Assembly: GCF_023065955.2 (NCBI RefSeq)
Contig: NW_026622786.1
Coordinates: 43,758,938 to 43,822,937, forward strand
Direction of reading: 5' to 3'
DNA: 64,000 bases
Origin: Ursus arctos
Lineage: Eukaryota; Chordata; Mammalia; Carnivora; Ursidae
This document shows, piece after piece, positions 35,619 to 48,290 of the stretch. The position numbers and the translations under genes were made by a program. The notes beneath the pieces were generated by a model that was not told the DNA's origin, did no database searches, and saw only the letters and a program-made list of their open reading frames with translations. The stretch's first letter is position 1, and each line of letters begins with the position of its first letter.

Positions 35619-36019
35619 ATGAGTAAATCTTCTAAAATATGTCGTAAGACTTCTTGTCCAAGAAGCAATATATTCTGCAATCTCATTGACAAAATTGTTA
35701 AACGACCATCCTTGCAGTTTTTGGGTCAGTGGGGATATCACTGTTATGAACCTAGGATTTACAGAACCCTGGCAAAAATTCTGAGGTGTGTCGACTTGGA
35801 TGGGTTTGACATACTACTCTCAGATTATATTGCATTTGTGGAAAAATCAGGATACCGTTTCGAACTAAATTTTAATCTTGAATTTACTGAAATATGTGTG
35901 AATACAATTCTGTACTGGGTTTTCGCCAGAAAAGGTAATCCTGACTTTGTGGAACTGCTTCTCAAGAAGACAAAGGACTATGTTCAAGACAGAAGTTGTA
36001 ACCTGGCACTGATATGGAG
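35619..36019 (+). CDS. ASB17: ASB17 exon 1 (ankyrin repeat and SOCS box protein 17)
   Basis: ASB proteins are substrate receptors of Cullin-5 E3 ubiquitin ligases; ASB17 is known from testis. This exon encodes residues 1-133 plus two bases of Arg134. It opens MSKSSKICRKTSCPRSN and includes FLGQWGYHCYEPRIYR and VNTILYWVFARKGNPDF, which I recognise as ASB17. The donor is tggag|gtaata at 36019/36020. The three exons join in frame to 295 codons, the length I recall for the human protein, with no internal stop, so the gene looks intact. The start has G at -3 and no better in-frame ATG upstream. Intron 1 (13,973 bp) is filled with L2, L1 and SINE copies. The gene is convergent with MSH4. Confidence 0.95.
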
Positions 36020-36729
36020 GTAATAATCTCATGTTTTCACCATAAAAGGAGTAAATTTCTCATTAGGAGATTATATTACTTCTTTTTTTCTAAAATGAAT
36101 ACGCATAGTGGCTATATATGGATAAGGAATCCTGAATTGATTGCTCATTCATTTGTTCACTCCTTCATTATTTATTCAATAAATGCTCCCTTATACATAC
36201 ATTATTATGTACCAATATATTTCTAGCGGTTCCGTTCTATAAAGTTTACATGTTGGTGGTCAAGGTAATGGCATGTTCACCAACTTAGATTTCTCTAACT
36301 AGACAAAGACATTATTTTGGGTAATACCATGATCTCTTCTTGAGAATACCAATAATGTTTATCTATAGTACGTATATAAAATGACTTTCAAGGTATAATT
36401 CAGAATATTCACACATATTCACTTAATAATAGTTATTAAACATAATAATTCCCTTTTTGTATGTTAAACATTGATAAATTCAACTCCAAATTCTCCAAGA
36501 TTGAGCACAATGAAGCCAAATACCTGATTAAGTCTGTTATAGAACCAAATTTTCACATAGTCTGAAATGTCAAACTAGCTAATGAATACTACTGAGGATC
36601 TTATAGAATAAAGTATTCAATGTGACCTCTTTGTAAAGTCCATAATATAGATTGTAATGTTACTTAGTTTGCAGTAACTCCTAACTCACTCTACAGTTTT
36701 GGGTACTGGTTTGATTAGAACCAATGTGC

Positions 36730-36850
36730 ATTTGTTCACTCATTCAACAAATTATTTATATACCACCTTACTGTGGATAAGGCACTATACTAGCTAGGCA
36801 CCATGACAGGAGAAAGAATACAGTAAAAAAAACAAGACAGACAAGATCAG
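36730..36850 (-). mobile_element. L2/MIR-type fragment, minus strand
   Basis: cactcattcaacaaattatt and ggcactatactagctaggca: the reverse complement of the common L2/MIR end. A similar, weaker piece lies at about 36140-36225. Confidence 0.6.
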
Positions 36851-37479
36851 TTAAAGACTAAACCAATCTAGATTCTGCCTGAAGCAGTTGTTCTCTTGAT
36901 TGTGTATCATTGTGATATTGGAGTACCACTAGATTGCTTTCCTTAATGATCACCCAACTACGTGAACTAATAGCTGCATTCTGGAATATCAGTAAATAGA
37001 ACCCCCAAATAGTACCCAATAGTGTCCCAAGCTGGGCTAAGTAACACCTATGTGTGTCCTGGCAGGCCCATGGAAAAGAAAAATGGAGTAAAGCAGAGGG
37101 AGAGAAGATAAATTTTTAAAATTTTAAGTGGGACGCAAAAGGGGAAAACTGAAAGGAGGGGAAGGAAAATGAAACAAAGAGAAACACACAGTGGGATATG
37201 ATGCAGTGCCATTAACAATTGTCTTAAGCGACTGTTTCAAAATCGAGAAATTTTCATTTAAATATATCCACAAGGTAAAATACATTACTAGCCAATTCTA
37301 TGTACCACAACATGATCTGGGTCTTTCAGAATCATAGCATTTTATTTAGATTCGGATGGGATCTATGAATTCATTAGCAAACTTCCACCCTGGTCAGCAA
37401 TCCTATGTTGAACATCCCTGGCTGATGCTCTATGGTCTCTGCTTGAACAACGCTAGTAGTAGTTAACTATTTTGTGAGG

Positions 37480-38295
37480 TAAACCATTCCTTTGCCCAGG
37501 GACCCCTCTGTTTCCCAGCGATACCTCTTCTGTTTCCCTCAAAGATTTTACCCAGTCCCATGACTTTAAATATTATGTGTATGCCAATGACTCTCCAGTC
37601 TTTCTCTCCAGCCCTGACCTTTTCTCTGAGCTCCAGATTCCTTCTATATAAAGTCGTCTACTCAACATCTCCACAAAGCATCTCAAACTCAACAGAAATA
37701 AAACAATATTAATCTAATTCACTCTCTCCCTGTCAACCTGCTCCTTCCCCTGAATTCCCTACCTGACCAATGGTCCCTTTTTTTCTATCCTCTTGCACAA
37801 GACAGAAATCCAGGATTTATTCTTGGTTCTTCTCTTTCTTGCATCAGCACATTAGTAAGTCCTCTTGATATGTCTCTAAAACATATCCCAATTATACTTT
37901 TCATTTCCTTCATTTCTAACCCAGGTGAAGCCACATTCATCTCTTGCCTGCACAACTTCTATAGACTGCCAAAGAGTCTTTCATCTTCCACTCTTCCCTC
38001 TCAACCCTTTAATCTATTCATGACTCAGAAGCCTGAACAACCTTATAAAAATGTGAAATATGTTATATCACTCATGCTTAAAATCCTCCAAATCTTTCCC
38101 ACTACAAGTGAAATAAAATTCAAACTCAATACCCATTTTTTAAAAGTCCTACATGATTTGGTCTCTCACTTTATCAACCAAATCCAATCTCCTGTCATTC
38201 TCCCCCTTGAACACTATATCCCAGCCACCCAGACCTTTCTGTTTCTTGAACATCTTCAATTTTCGTTTCTGCCTGAAGGTCCTATAATGACTGTT
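37480..38295 (+). mobile_element. L2 LINE ORF2 region, first part
   Basis: catgactttaaatattatgt..gccaatgactctccag..catctcaaactcaacag..atcctccaaatctttccc..tacatgatttggtctctcac: the ordered L2 ORF2 text. A 145-codon plus-strand frame (37870-38307) is a remnant without catalytic motifs. The element resumes at 38951 after a nested L1. Confidence 0.85.
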
Positions 38296-38950
38296 ACTTC
38301 CAAGTGAAATTAAGTCAGACTGAGAAAGACAAATATCATATGATTTCATTCATTAGTGGAATCTTAAGAGCAAAACAAATGAATAAATAGAAAAAAGCAG
38401 AAACAGGGGCGCCTGGGTGGCACAGCGGTTAAGCGCCTGCCTTCGGCTCAGGGCGTGATCCCGGCGTTACGGGATCGAGCCCCACATCAGGCTCCTCCGC
38501 TATGAGCCTGCTTCTTCCTCTCCCGCTCCCCCCGCTTGTGTTCCCTCTCTCGCTGGCTGTCTCTATCTCTGTCAAATAAATAAATAAAATCTTTAAAAAA
38601 AAAAAAAGAAAAAAGAAAAAAGCAGAAACAGACCTATAAATACAGAGAGCAAACTGTTGGTTGCCGGAGGGAAAGGGGGTAAGGAGATGGGCAAAATGAG
38701 TGAAGGGGAATAGGAGATAGAAGCCTCCAGTTATGGAATGAATAAGTTACAGGAATAAAAGGCACAGCACAGGGAATGTAGTTAATGATATTGTAACAAC
38801 ATTGAATGGTGACAGATGGTAGCTACACTTGTGAGCACAGCATAATGTATAAACTTATTGAGTCACTGGGTTGTACACCTGAAACTAATGTAACATTGTA
38901 TGTCAACTATACTCAAATTTAAAAACCAACATTTTAAAAATAATGAAATA
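38296..38950 (+). mobile_element. L1 3' end nested in the L2, itself holding a CanSINE
   Basis: agtgaaattaagtcagactg..ggttgccggagggaaa..gtacacctgaaactaatg is the end of L1 ORF2 and its 3'UTR. Flanked by ataatgactgtt (38284-38295) and ataataactgtt (38951-38962), one mismatch, where the L2 text is otherwise continuous. Confidence 0.85.
38407..38613 (+). mobile_element. CanSINE, near-consensus arctoid copy
   Basis: Flanked by identical 18-bp agaaaaaagcagaaacag copies (38389-38406 and 38614-38631). Head gggcgcctgggtggcacagc with intact A- and B-box-like parts (ggcacagcggttaagcg; gggatcgagccc). One of the youngest SINEs in the window. Confidence 0.97.
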
Positions 38951-39320
38951 ATAATAACTGTTCCCTCTGCCTGGAAATCTCACTCAGATCTTCCTATGAC
39001 TAATTCCTTTTTATCAGGTGGAACACAGTATAAATGTCATCTCTTCAGAGAGGCCTTCTCTGGTCTCACTATCTAAAGAAACCACTCACTCACTATCATA
39101 ACACTATTTAAATTCTCTGCACAACATCGATCACTATATGTTCATTTGCTGTTGGTTTTTTTTTTCATTGATTTGTTTATTCACTATCCACTGTCATTAA
39201 AAGTAAGCTCTGTGAGAGGAAAAACCCTGACTACTTTCTCAACATTGAATCCTCAGTTCCTAGAACTATGTAGATATATTCCAAGAGCTCAATCAAGATT
39301 TTGTTGAAAGAAAAAGTGAA
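38951..39320 (+). mobile_element. L2 LINE 3' end (continuation)
   Basis: ctgttccctctgcctggaaa, aggccttctctggtctcact and aagtaagctctgtgagagga, then a gttgaaagaaaaagtg end: the expected L2 3' continuation of 37480-38295. Confidence 0.85.
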
Positions 39321-39744
39321 TTTTTATGCAGCTTTATTAGATTCTTCTTACTCATCATGCACTAAAATCTGTCTCCATTTCTCCAATTCTGCCCCCAGAG
39401 CTATGGAGAACAAAGTCTATTTATTTTCTCTCCTAAATAAAAACCTCTCAAATATTTGAACACAGCTATTATGTCCCCAGAGTGAATACCTTAAATTCCC
39501 TACTATCTGTTGTTCTTTATTCTTATAGCAACATCATTTTTTGGTCACACTACCCGGATACACTTCAATATGATAATTTTCCCCATTATAATAATGAAGT
39601 GTCGAAATAGGTCTCTGGAGGGGAGGAGGTGGAACTAATGAGGGAAAGGAACTTAAGTTTGTTCATTTTTACAACAAACCTGCAATAGTAATCTAAACGC
39701 CACTGTATGACAGACCATAAGTGGTTAAAGAGAGATGATACCAT

Positions 39745-40350
39745 TCAGCTAAAATAACAATAATCATTTATTAAGCATTTTCTTAAGTGCCAAACAGTGT
39801 GGTATTTTGGGGGGAATACAAAACCAAATAGCCATATTTCCTGATTTTGGAGAGCTCACACACTAGTAAGTGAACCATTGCAATTATAATCATACTATAA
39901 ATGCAAAAATAGAAGCATGTGCAGGTAGAAAGAACAGAGAAAGAAGTTAACACTATTGGGAAGGAGCAGATACCTGAGAAAGCTCTATAGAAGAGAGGAT
40001 GTCTTATATTGATTTTTAAAGGATGAAAGGAAGTTTTCTCTTCCTTTAGCCCTTGAAGAAATATAATCTAGGCAGAGGCAGCATGATTAAAACCAAAGGA
40101 GATACAAACAACATGTTGCATCCAGTGATTATAAGAATTGTCTATAACAATTGTCTAGATAATTCTGCAATTGCTAGAAAGTAAGATAGGAAATCGGGTA
40201 ATAGTGAAAGATGAAGCCTAGAAGTGAAAGCCGAAAGTACTTTGTAGGCCATGTTAAGGAATTTGAAATTTACACCATGAGTGATGCCTAACCAGTGAAG
40301 GTCAGATTAGTGGTATGAAAAGATTCATCAGCTCCCACTTGAAGACTAGA
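39745..40350 (-). mobile_element. L2 LINE, minus strand
   Basis: aatcatttattaagcatttt..gtgccaaacagtgtgg, then gtaggccatgttaaggaatt and accagtgaaggtcagatta: reverse complement L2 text, decayed. Confidence 0.6.
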
Positions 40351-40796
40351 CTAGGAAGAGAGGCTGGGACTAGAGGCAGGGAGACCAGTCAATAGACTGC
40401 TCAAACACTCCAGATACAGTGTCAGCTCCAGAACGTCTACAGACAAAGGGTTGTGGGAAACAATCATTGAAAAGAGGTAGGTGACTGGAGAAGTTCCTTG
40501 AAACTGAATTTGCATAGTAGGCACTCTGTGCTAACTCAGCTTCCCTGTGTATCTATAACAGTTTTAGGGAAAGAACTAATTCTACTCTGCCACCATCTTC
40601 TCCAACTTCAGGCTATTCTTTGATACCACAACTGTCCAAGTAAAACACAACGAGACCTTAAACTAAATAGCAACAGGGGAAAGAAGAGATATTATTAAAT
40701 AGAATAACAAAACATAGCGAGTGATTAGAAGCAGAGCATCAGAGAAAGACAAGAGTTAATTTCAAATTTCTAAATTTTAAGACTCATTGATGGTTG

Positions 40797-41220
40797 TATT
40801 AGTTTCCTTTTGTTGTAACAAATTGCCACAAACTTAGTGGCTTAAAATGATACAAATGTATTATTTTTTAGTTTTGGAAGTCAGAAGTCCAAAGTGAAGC
40901 TACGGGGCTAAAATCAAGAGGTCATCAGGGCTGGTTCTTTCTAGAAGCTCTATAGGAGACTGGGTTTCCTTGCCAGCTTCTAGAGGCTTCCTGCACTCCT
41001 TGGTTCATGGCCTCTTCCTCCATCTTCAAAGACAGCATTGTAGAGTCATAGCTTCTTTACTGACCCTGATTCTATTTTTCTTCCTGGCACGTCTTATAAG
41101 GGCCCCTGTGATTACACTGGGTCCACCTGCATAATCTCCCATCTCAAGATCCTTACCTTAATTACATCTGCAAAATCCCTTTTGACAATTTGAGAGGCCA
41201 TTATCCAGCCTACCACAATG
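40797..41220 (-). mobile_element. MLT1-like LTR, minus strand
   Basis: tattagtttccttttgttgt aacaaattgccac.., tagaggcttcctgcactcct, ccttaattacatctgcaaaa: reverse complement of an MLT1 LTR, nearly full length. Confidence 0.85.
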
Positions 41221-41349
41221 GTCATGCCACAAATCTATCAAGATTATTATCAAGGACATAAAAATTTAGTTTGGGACATAAGAGTTTGCATTACCTAAGG
41301 GATATCCAGGTACAGCAGACAGCTAGATAGCATCATCCTTGATGTGTCT

Positions 41350-42060
41350 TTCTCTTACATTCCACATCTTATCTGTCTGGATATCTGTTAGTTCTAACTT
41401 GAAACAATATACAGAATCTGACCATCTCTACTGTTATTCCTTCGTACTAAGTAATTTTCTTCCTCCTATCCCATAACAAATTCTCAGCAGAGGTAAGATC
41501 ACATTGTTTTTCTATTCAAAATCTCCAATGGTTCCTCCATTCCATTTTGAGTAAAAGATGGAAGTCCTTTCAGTGATCTATGAGGCTCTACATGATGTGG
41601 CATCCCATTATCTCTGTCCTTGTTTCCTATTACTCCTCACTCTTTTCACTCTCTCAGTCACAATGGCTCCCCTACTCTTCCCTCACCACTCCAGGAACAC
41701 TTCTGCCTTAGGATCCTTAAATATCTAAATAGTTAACTTCGTCATCTTCTTCTTTTTTATTCAAATGTCACCTTTCAGTAATGCCCTCTCCTATCATCCT
41801 ATTTAAAACTGGAAAATGCCCTCATACAACCCCCTAGCACTTCCATACTTCCTATACCACTCTACTTTTTCTTTTTTCTTATCAAATCTTCTAACATATT
41901 ATAAAAAAAATTTTTTTTGGTATGTTCATTCTGTGCTGTTTTCCCTCACTACAATACAAGCAGCCATCTTTGTTACGTTCACTCACATATCCCAAACACC
42001 TAAAACAGTGCTTGGCATACAGTATGCATTCAATAAATATTTGTTGAATAAATCAATAGA
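41350..42060 (+). mobile_element. L2 LINE ORF2 end and 3'UTR
   Basis: aaatctccaatggttcctcc, gaggctctacatgatgtggc, cacctaaaacagtgcttggc and a final attcaataaatatttgttga: the L2 3' portion in order. Confidence 0.9.
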
Positions 42061-43035
42061 CAGTAATTGAAATTACAGTCATGGATGAAATTGCCTGAGA
42101 GCAATAAGTCAAAAGAAAATTAGTCAAAAGGCCAAATCTTCTTTACTTAGATGTTAAGGACAGAAAAAAAGAGAGACCAGTAAAAGATGGTTGAAAAGGA
42201 ACAGCCAAAGAGGTAGGTGGATAACTTGGAGAAAACAGCCCTACTAAGTTAGGATAAAACACAGTTCCAAGAAAGTCAACTGCCTTAAATATCAGAAATA
42301 AAATTATGGAGAAGCATCTCTTAAATTTGGTGGCTTAAAACTAAAAGAGAAGGAGTAGAAAAAATAGAAATAATTAGTATAGCTACAAAACTGAATCATT
42401 CTCTGCATGTCTATATGGAAATATTATGCCCCATTTCATAAGCATATATGACAGGTTTTCAGATATAGAGGGTTCAGCTCATTAACTTTACATTTAAAAA
42501 CTAATTCTTGCTGTGCTTGCCTTATTCCATCCATATAAGTACTGTTATAATTAACTGTCAGTACAGATTAAGCAAATTTTGGTTTACAGTAACATGCTCT
42601 TTAAACATGAGGATTAATCATGTCATTTGGGTACAGATTAGACTTTTAAATCTCATTTTAAGCCTATTTGAGTTTTAGTTATGTTTTCAACATTTTTGGT
42701 CCAAAATTACTTCTAAAGGTAATATCAATTTTAATATTTTAAAATTGACTAAATTCTCCAAATCTTACCAAGGACCAGTTGTGGTATCTTTGTCCCCCAA
42801 GTCTCCTGAATTCCTATACTTAACAATAGTCTTAGTCTAATATCTTAAGAGTAAGCAAGATCAGAGGAGGCTCAAGATGATAGTATAGGAGAATCCTAAA
42901 CTCATTTCCTCCAATGGACACAACAAATCTACATCTGTATCTATATATGTAACAATTCCCCCTAAAAACCAAACAAACAAGCAAACAAAAAACCAAACTA
43001 GCTGAACAGATCCTCCAGAGCAAAAGATTAACAGA

Positions 43036-43199
43036 TTGGGGTACCTGGGTGGCTCAGTCAGTTAAGTGTCCAACTTTTGATTTGGCTCAGGTCATGATCT
43101 CAGGTGAGATAGAGCCCCCCTGCATCGGGCTCCATGCTGGGCCTGGAGCCTGCTTATGATTCTCTCCCTCCCTCTTCCTTTGCTCCTCTCCCTCCACCT

Positions 43200-43232
<33 letters not shown>
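43036..43232 (+). mobile_element. CanSINE inside the L1, long poly(A)
   Basis: Flanked by identical aaaagattaacaga copies (43022-43035 and 43233-43246). A 36-nt A run at 43201-43236 marks its tail. Confidence 0.95.
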
Positions 43233-43238
<6 letters not shown>

Positions 43239-44167
43239 TTAACAGACCATGTTAGATGGGTAGGGGAAGCAAAGCCATGGTCTTGCCAAAAACCCCACCT
43301 TTGGCATGCCAACCCACAAACAGGAGGAGTCAAGAGGGATCTCACAAATACAGAGCTTCTCCCTGAGAAGCAAGGGGTTTGTGCCCCACATCAGACACTC
43401 TAACCCTTGGGCCCTGCACTGGAGAGATGAGCCCCCAAAACACCTGGCTTTAAAACCAACAGGACTTACATTCAGGAGAAATAGCACTGTAGGAAATGGA
43501 GATTCCACTCTTAGAGGATCCACAAGCAGACACATTCACTTTGGGACCACGGACAAAAGTGACAGATTGAAAAGTGCCAGACCATATGTGAAAGAGATTC
43601 ATTTGTTAACCTTAAAGTATCTGCCAGAAGGGCAGAGCCTGTTGAGACTTTCCAGGAATAAAGGCACCAGTGGACTTCTTTTCAGCATTCTCCCTCTACT
43701 TTGCTAGTGTTGGCACAGGTAGGTACCATCTTTGCACTATCCCTCTACCTTACTGCCTACAAGAAACTTACTTTGCATGTAAGGGCACACACAGACTGAA
43801 AGTGAAGGGATGGAAGAAGATGTTGCATGCAAATGGAAACTCTCCCCACCAAAAAATGCTAGAGTAGTTATATCAGATAAAATAGACTTTAAAATAAAGA
43901 CTGTAATAAAAGACAAAAAAATGGGATTATATAAAAATAAAAGGGTCAATCCAACAATAAGATACAACATTTGTAAATATTTATGCACCCAACATAGAAG
44001 CATCTAAATATATAAAGCAAGTATTAACGGACCTAAAGGGAGAAATTGACAGCAATAAAACAATAGAAAGGGGATTTAATATACTACCTATATCAATGGA
44101 TTGACCATTCAAGAAGAAAATTAATAAGAAAATATCAACCTTAGTTGATACATTAGATCAGATGGAC

Positions 44168-44185
44168 TATATATATATATATACG

Positions 44186-44216
<31 letters not shown>

Positions 44217-44219
44217 CAC
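44168..44219. repeat. (AT)n-(GA)n compound microsatellite
   Basis: (AT)n at 44168-44183 followed by (GA)n to about 44215 inside the L1 endonuclease region; the expansion displaces the reading frame. Confidence 0.85.
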
Positions 44220-44568
44220 TGCATACAAAAACAGCAAAATATACATTCTTCTCAAGTGCACATGGAATATTCTCCAGAATAGATTATATGTTAGACCACA
44301 AAACAAGTCACAATAAATCCAAGACTGAAATCATATCAAGTATCTTTTCCAAACACAATGGTATGACACTAGAAATAAATTATAAGAACAACACTGGAAA
44401 AATCATAAATATGTGGAGATTAAAAAATGTGCTACTGAACAACCAATGTGTCAACAAAGAAATGAAAGGAGAAATTAAAAAAATACCTTGAAATAAATGA
44501 AAATAGAAATACAATTTGCTAAAATCAATGAGATACAGCAAAAGCAGTTCTAATAGGGAAGATTACTA

Positions 44569-44760
44569 GGGTGCCGGGGTGGTTCAGTTGGTTAAGTGTC
44601 TGCCTTCGGCTCAGGTCATGATCCCAGGGACCCAGGATAGAGCCTCACATTAGGCTCCCTGCTCAGCCAGAAGTCTGCTTCTCCCTCCACCCCTCCCCCT
44701 GCTTATGCTCCCTCTCCCCCTCTCTAATTAATAAGCAATTAAAATACTGAAAAAAAAAAC
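44569..44760 (+). mobile_element. CanSINE inside the L1
   Basis: Head agggtgccggggtggttcag, CT-rich middle, and an A-rich end at 44750-44759. Confidence 0.9.
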
Positions 44761-46922
44761 TAATTGTACACCAAAAGGAACTAGAAAAAGAAAAACAAAT
44801 GAAGCTCAGTTAGTAGAAGGAAAGAAATAAGATCAGAGCAGAAATAAATGAAATACAAGCTAAAAATAAAACAGAAAATATCAATGAGACTAAGAACTGG
44901 TTCTTTGAGAAGATAAACAAAACTGACAAACCTTTAGCCAGATTCATCAAGAAAAAGAGTCCAAATAAAAAAATCAGAAAATAAAGAAAAATTACAACTG
45001 ATACCAAAGAAATACAATAGGATCATTAGAGACAATTATAAACAATTATACACCAAAAATTCAACAACCTAAAAGAAATGGGTAAGTTCCCAGAAACATA
45101 CAATCCTCCAAGACTGATTTGTGAAGAAATACAGTCTGAATAAACCAATTACTAGTAAAGAGATTGAATCAGTAATCAAAAACTTCCCAACAAACAAAAG
45201 TCCAGGACCAGACAGCTTCACTGGTGAGTTCTACCAATTATTCGAAGAAGATTTAATGCCTATCCTTCTCAAACCCTTCCAAAAACTGAAAAGGAGGGAA
45301 CACTTCCAAACTCATTTTACAAGGCCAGAGTTACCCTAGTGGCAAAACCAGACATGGACACTGTAAAAAATAAATAAAATAAAATTATAGGCCAATATCC
45401 TTGATAATTATAGATGCAAAAATCCTCAACAAAATATTAGCAAGCCAAATTCAGCAATACATCAAAAGGATCATATACCATGATCAAGTAGGATTTATTA
45501 TAGGGATGTAAGGATGGTTCAATCCCTGCAAATCGATCACCATAATTCACATTAAAAAATGAAGGATAAAAATTATATGATCATCTTAATAGATGAAGAT
45601 GATGCATTTGACAAATTTCATTTTGTCATTATCCATTTATGATAAAAACCATCAACATGATGGGTATAGATGCAAGGTACTTCAACATCATAAATACTAT
45701 ATATGACAAACCCACAACTAACATTATACCCACTGCTTTAAGATTAGGAACAAGACAAGGATGCCCACTCTCACTACTTTTATTCAACATAGTATTAGAA
45801 GTCCTAGACAGAGCAATTAGGCAAATAAAATATAAATCAAAATAAATTTTAAAATAAAATACATCCAAATGGAAAGGAAAAAGTAAAACTGCCGCTATAT
45901 ATAGATGACATAATTTTATATATAGAAAGCCCTAAAGACTCCATCAAAATAGTTAAAATAAATAAATTCAGTAAAGTTTCAGGGTATAAAATCAATATAC
46001 AAAAATCTGTTGTGTTTTTATATACTAACAATGAACTATAAGCAAAATAAATTAAGAAAACAATCTCATTTATAATTGCATCAAAAAGAATAAAATACCT
46101 AGAAATAAATTTAACCAAGGAGGTGATAGATCTGTACTCTGAAAACTATAAGACATTGATGAAAGAAAGTAAAGAAGACACAAATAAATGGAAAGATATT
46201 TTGTGCTCATGGATTAAAAGAATCACTATTATTAAAATGTCCATATCACCCAAAGCAATCTACAGATTCAATGCAATCTCTATCAAAATTTGAATGGCAT
46301 TTTTCACAGAATTAGAACAATCCTAAAATTTTTGTTGAAACAGAAAAGATGTTGAATAACGAAAGCAGTCTTGAAAAAGAACAAAGCTGGAGGCATCATG
46401 CTCCCAGATTTCAAACTATATTAAAAAGATAGTAATAACAACAGTATGGCATAAAAACAGACACACGGATCAATGGAACAAAATAGGGAGCCCAGAAATA
46501 AACCCATGCATATATGGTTAATTAATATTATGGGAAAAAAGGACAAGAATATATAACAGGGAAAGGACAGTCTCTTCAATAAATGATGTTGGGAAAACTG
46601 GTCAGATGCAAAAGAATGAAACTAGACCATTATCTTATACCACATACAAAAATTAACTCAAAATTGATTAAAGGCATGAATGCAAGACTAGAAACAATAA
46701 AACTCCTAGAAGAAAACATAGGCAGTAAGCTCCCTGACATTGTTCTTGGCAATATTTTTTATTATCTGACTCCAAAGACAATGACAACAAAAGGAAAAAT
46801 AAACTAAAAAGCTTCTGCACAGTGAAAAAAACAATCAACAAAATGAAAAGGCAACATACTGAATATGACTCCAACATGAAAAAAGAATGAAACTTTGTCA
46901 TTCGTGACAACATGGAATGTTG

Positions 46923-46970
46923 TTAAGGCAGACAGAGAAAGACAAGTTAAGGCAGACAGAGAAAGACAAA
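46923..46970. repeat. Perfect 24-bp tandem duplication
   Basis: gttaaggcagacagagaaag plus acaa occurs twice in a row (46923-46946 and 46947-46970) near the end of the old L1 ORF2. Confidence 0.9.
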
Positions 46971-47526
46971 TAACATGATTTGACTTATATCTAAAAAACA
47001 AAACAAACAAGTAAACAAAAAACTCATAGACATAGAGAAAAGATGGTTGTCAGAGTGAAGGAGGGTCTGGGGTAAGTCAAATGGGTAAGGGGGTCAACAA
47101 GTACAAACTTCCAGTTGTAAAATAAATAACTCATGGTAATGTAAAATACAGCATGATTACTATAATCAATAATATTTTACTGCATGTTTGAAAGGTGCTG
47201 AGAGTAAATCTTGAAAGTTCTCATCACAAGAAAAAATTTTTTTCTAACTTTTTATGCGGACAGATGGTAATTAGACTTATATTAATAACTTCACAATGTA
47301 TACAAATATTGAATCATTGTGTTGTACACCTGAAACTAAAATAATGTTTATCAATTATACTTCAATTAAAAAGAACTACCTGATAAAAAAAAAAAGAATG
47401 AGCAGGAAGAATAAATTAGATTGCCTTTGAAAAATTTAAATGATTGCACTTCACTAATATTCTAGTTAGGTGCAAAAGCTGCAAAATAAATTTAATTACA
47501 TACATAGTTTTTTTCTGGAGAATAGT

Positions 47527-47660
47527 AAAAAAAAGTCAACAAATACTTGAGTGTCTACTCTGGGCTAAGCATTATTCTAGGCATTTAGGGATATAATAGC
47601 AGATTATATTGCCCTGTGGAGCTCAAATTTTTATTGCACATCTTGATCATGCATTTATTT
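47527..47660 (-). mobile_element. L2/MIR-type fragment, minus strand
   Basis: caacaaatacttgagtgtct and ctaagcattattctaggca followed by ..gagctcaaatttttat; reverse-complement L2/MIR text. Confidence 0.6.
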
Positions 47661-48290
47661 TGAAGATGAGAAAATAAAAGATTAGAGGTGTTTGTTGTCC
47701 AAAATGATATGGGCTTAACAGAGGAATGTACAAAGTGTCATGAGAAGAGAAAGTTCAGGTCATCAAAGAAGTCTTTACAAAAGAGTTTATTAGATAGAGT
47801 CTTATATGATGAGCAAGGCTTGCCAGAATTGAAGAGGGAGGGGAAGGACATACACAAATCAGAGAACTGTGAAAAATTTGGGCGCAATGGTGCTTTGGGG
47901 AAGTGAATACCTATAAGCGGGACAGGGAATGCAGAAGGAGAGTTTAGGAGTTCAATTTGGGATATATATTGGAAGTATATATGAAAAAGATGAGATGTTT
48001 GGGACAATACTGATCTGGAGATGATTCTAACAGAGAATGTGTATATTTATATACAGAACTAAGAAGGATATATATAGTAACAATGGCAGAATTACAACAA
48101 AAACTCAACTTCTTAATTTCTAAGATGCTACTCTGTACTACACCACACTTTTTTTTTTAATCACAAAATCTGGGCATTTCAACACTTGATGAAGCTTTGG
48201 AGATAAACTAGTTGTTCTAGTAATTTTCAAACGGTTCTCTTTGGAGCATCTGACAAGGTAATCACTACAGGGGAGGTTTTTAGGACTTCT

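Larger units (their letters stand above)
43751..46870 (+). pseudogene. L1 ORF2 remnants (endonuclease to C-terminus)
   Basis: Pieces in order: endonuclease (YCLQETYFACKGTHRLK.., then FSSAHGIFSRIDYMLDHKT near 44245-44310), linker, RT ([13 protein letters not shown] near 45200; [20 protein letters not shown] near 45740-45800; tagatgacataattttat at 45902), and post-RT text to 46870. Stops and frameshifts are frequent, and the final cysteine-containing region appears deleted. Not functional. Confidence 0.8.
42861..47393 (+). mobile_element. Old L1 lacking ORF1, with 5'UTR, ORF2 and 3'UTR
   Basis: The 5'UTR-like part starts near 42861 (ggctcaagatgatagtatag..) and continues past a SINE to about 43700. 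It then joins the endonuclease region of ORF2 (actgcctacaagaaacttac, 43751 onward). ORF2 pieces follow to about 46900 and the 3'UTR to a poly(A) tract at 47385-47395. The flanks aagagtaagcaaga (42847-42860) and aagaatgagcagga (47394-47407) match at 11 of 14 positions, a plausible decayed duplication. Two SINEs are inserted in it. Confidence 0.8.

Noticed and set aside
37870..38307. 145-codon plus-strand frame in ASB17 intron 1
   Set aside because: It is L2 ORF2 remnant running into a nested L1; no catalytic motif.
43134..43707. Frames of 89 and 133 codons
   Set aside because: They cross a CanSINE poly(A) or lie in the L1 5'UTR.
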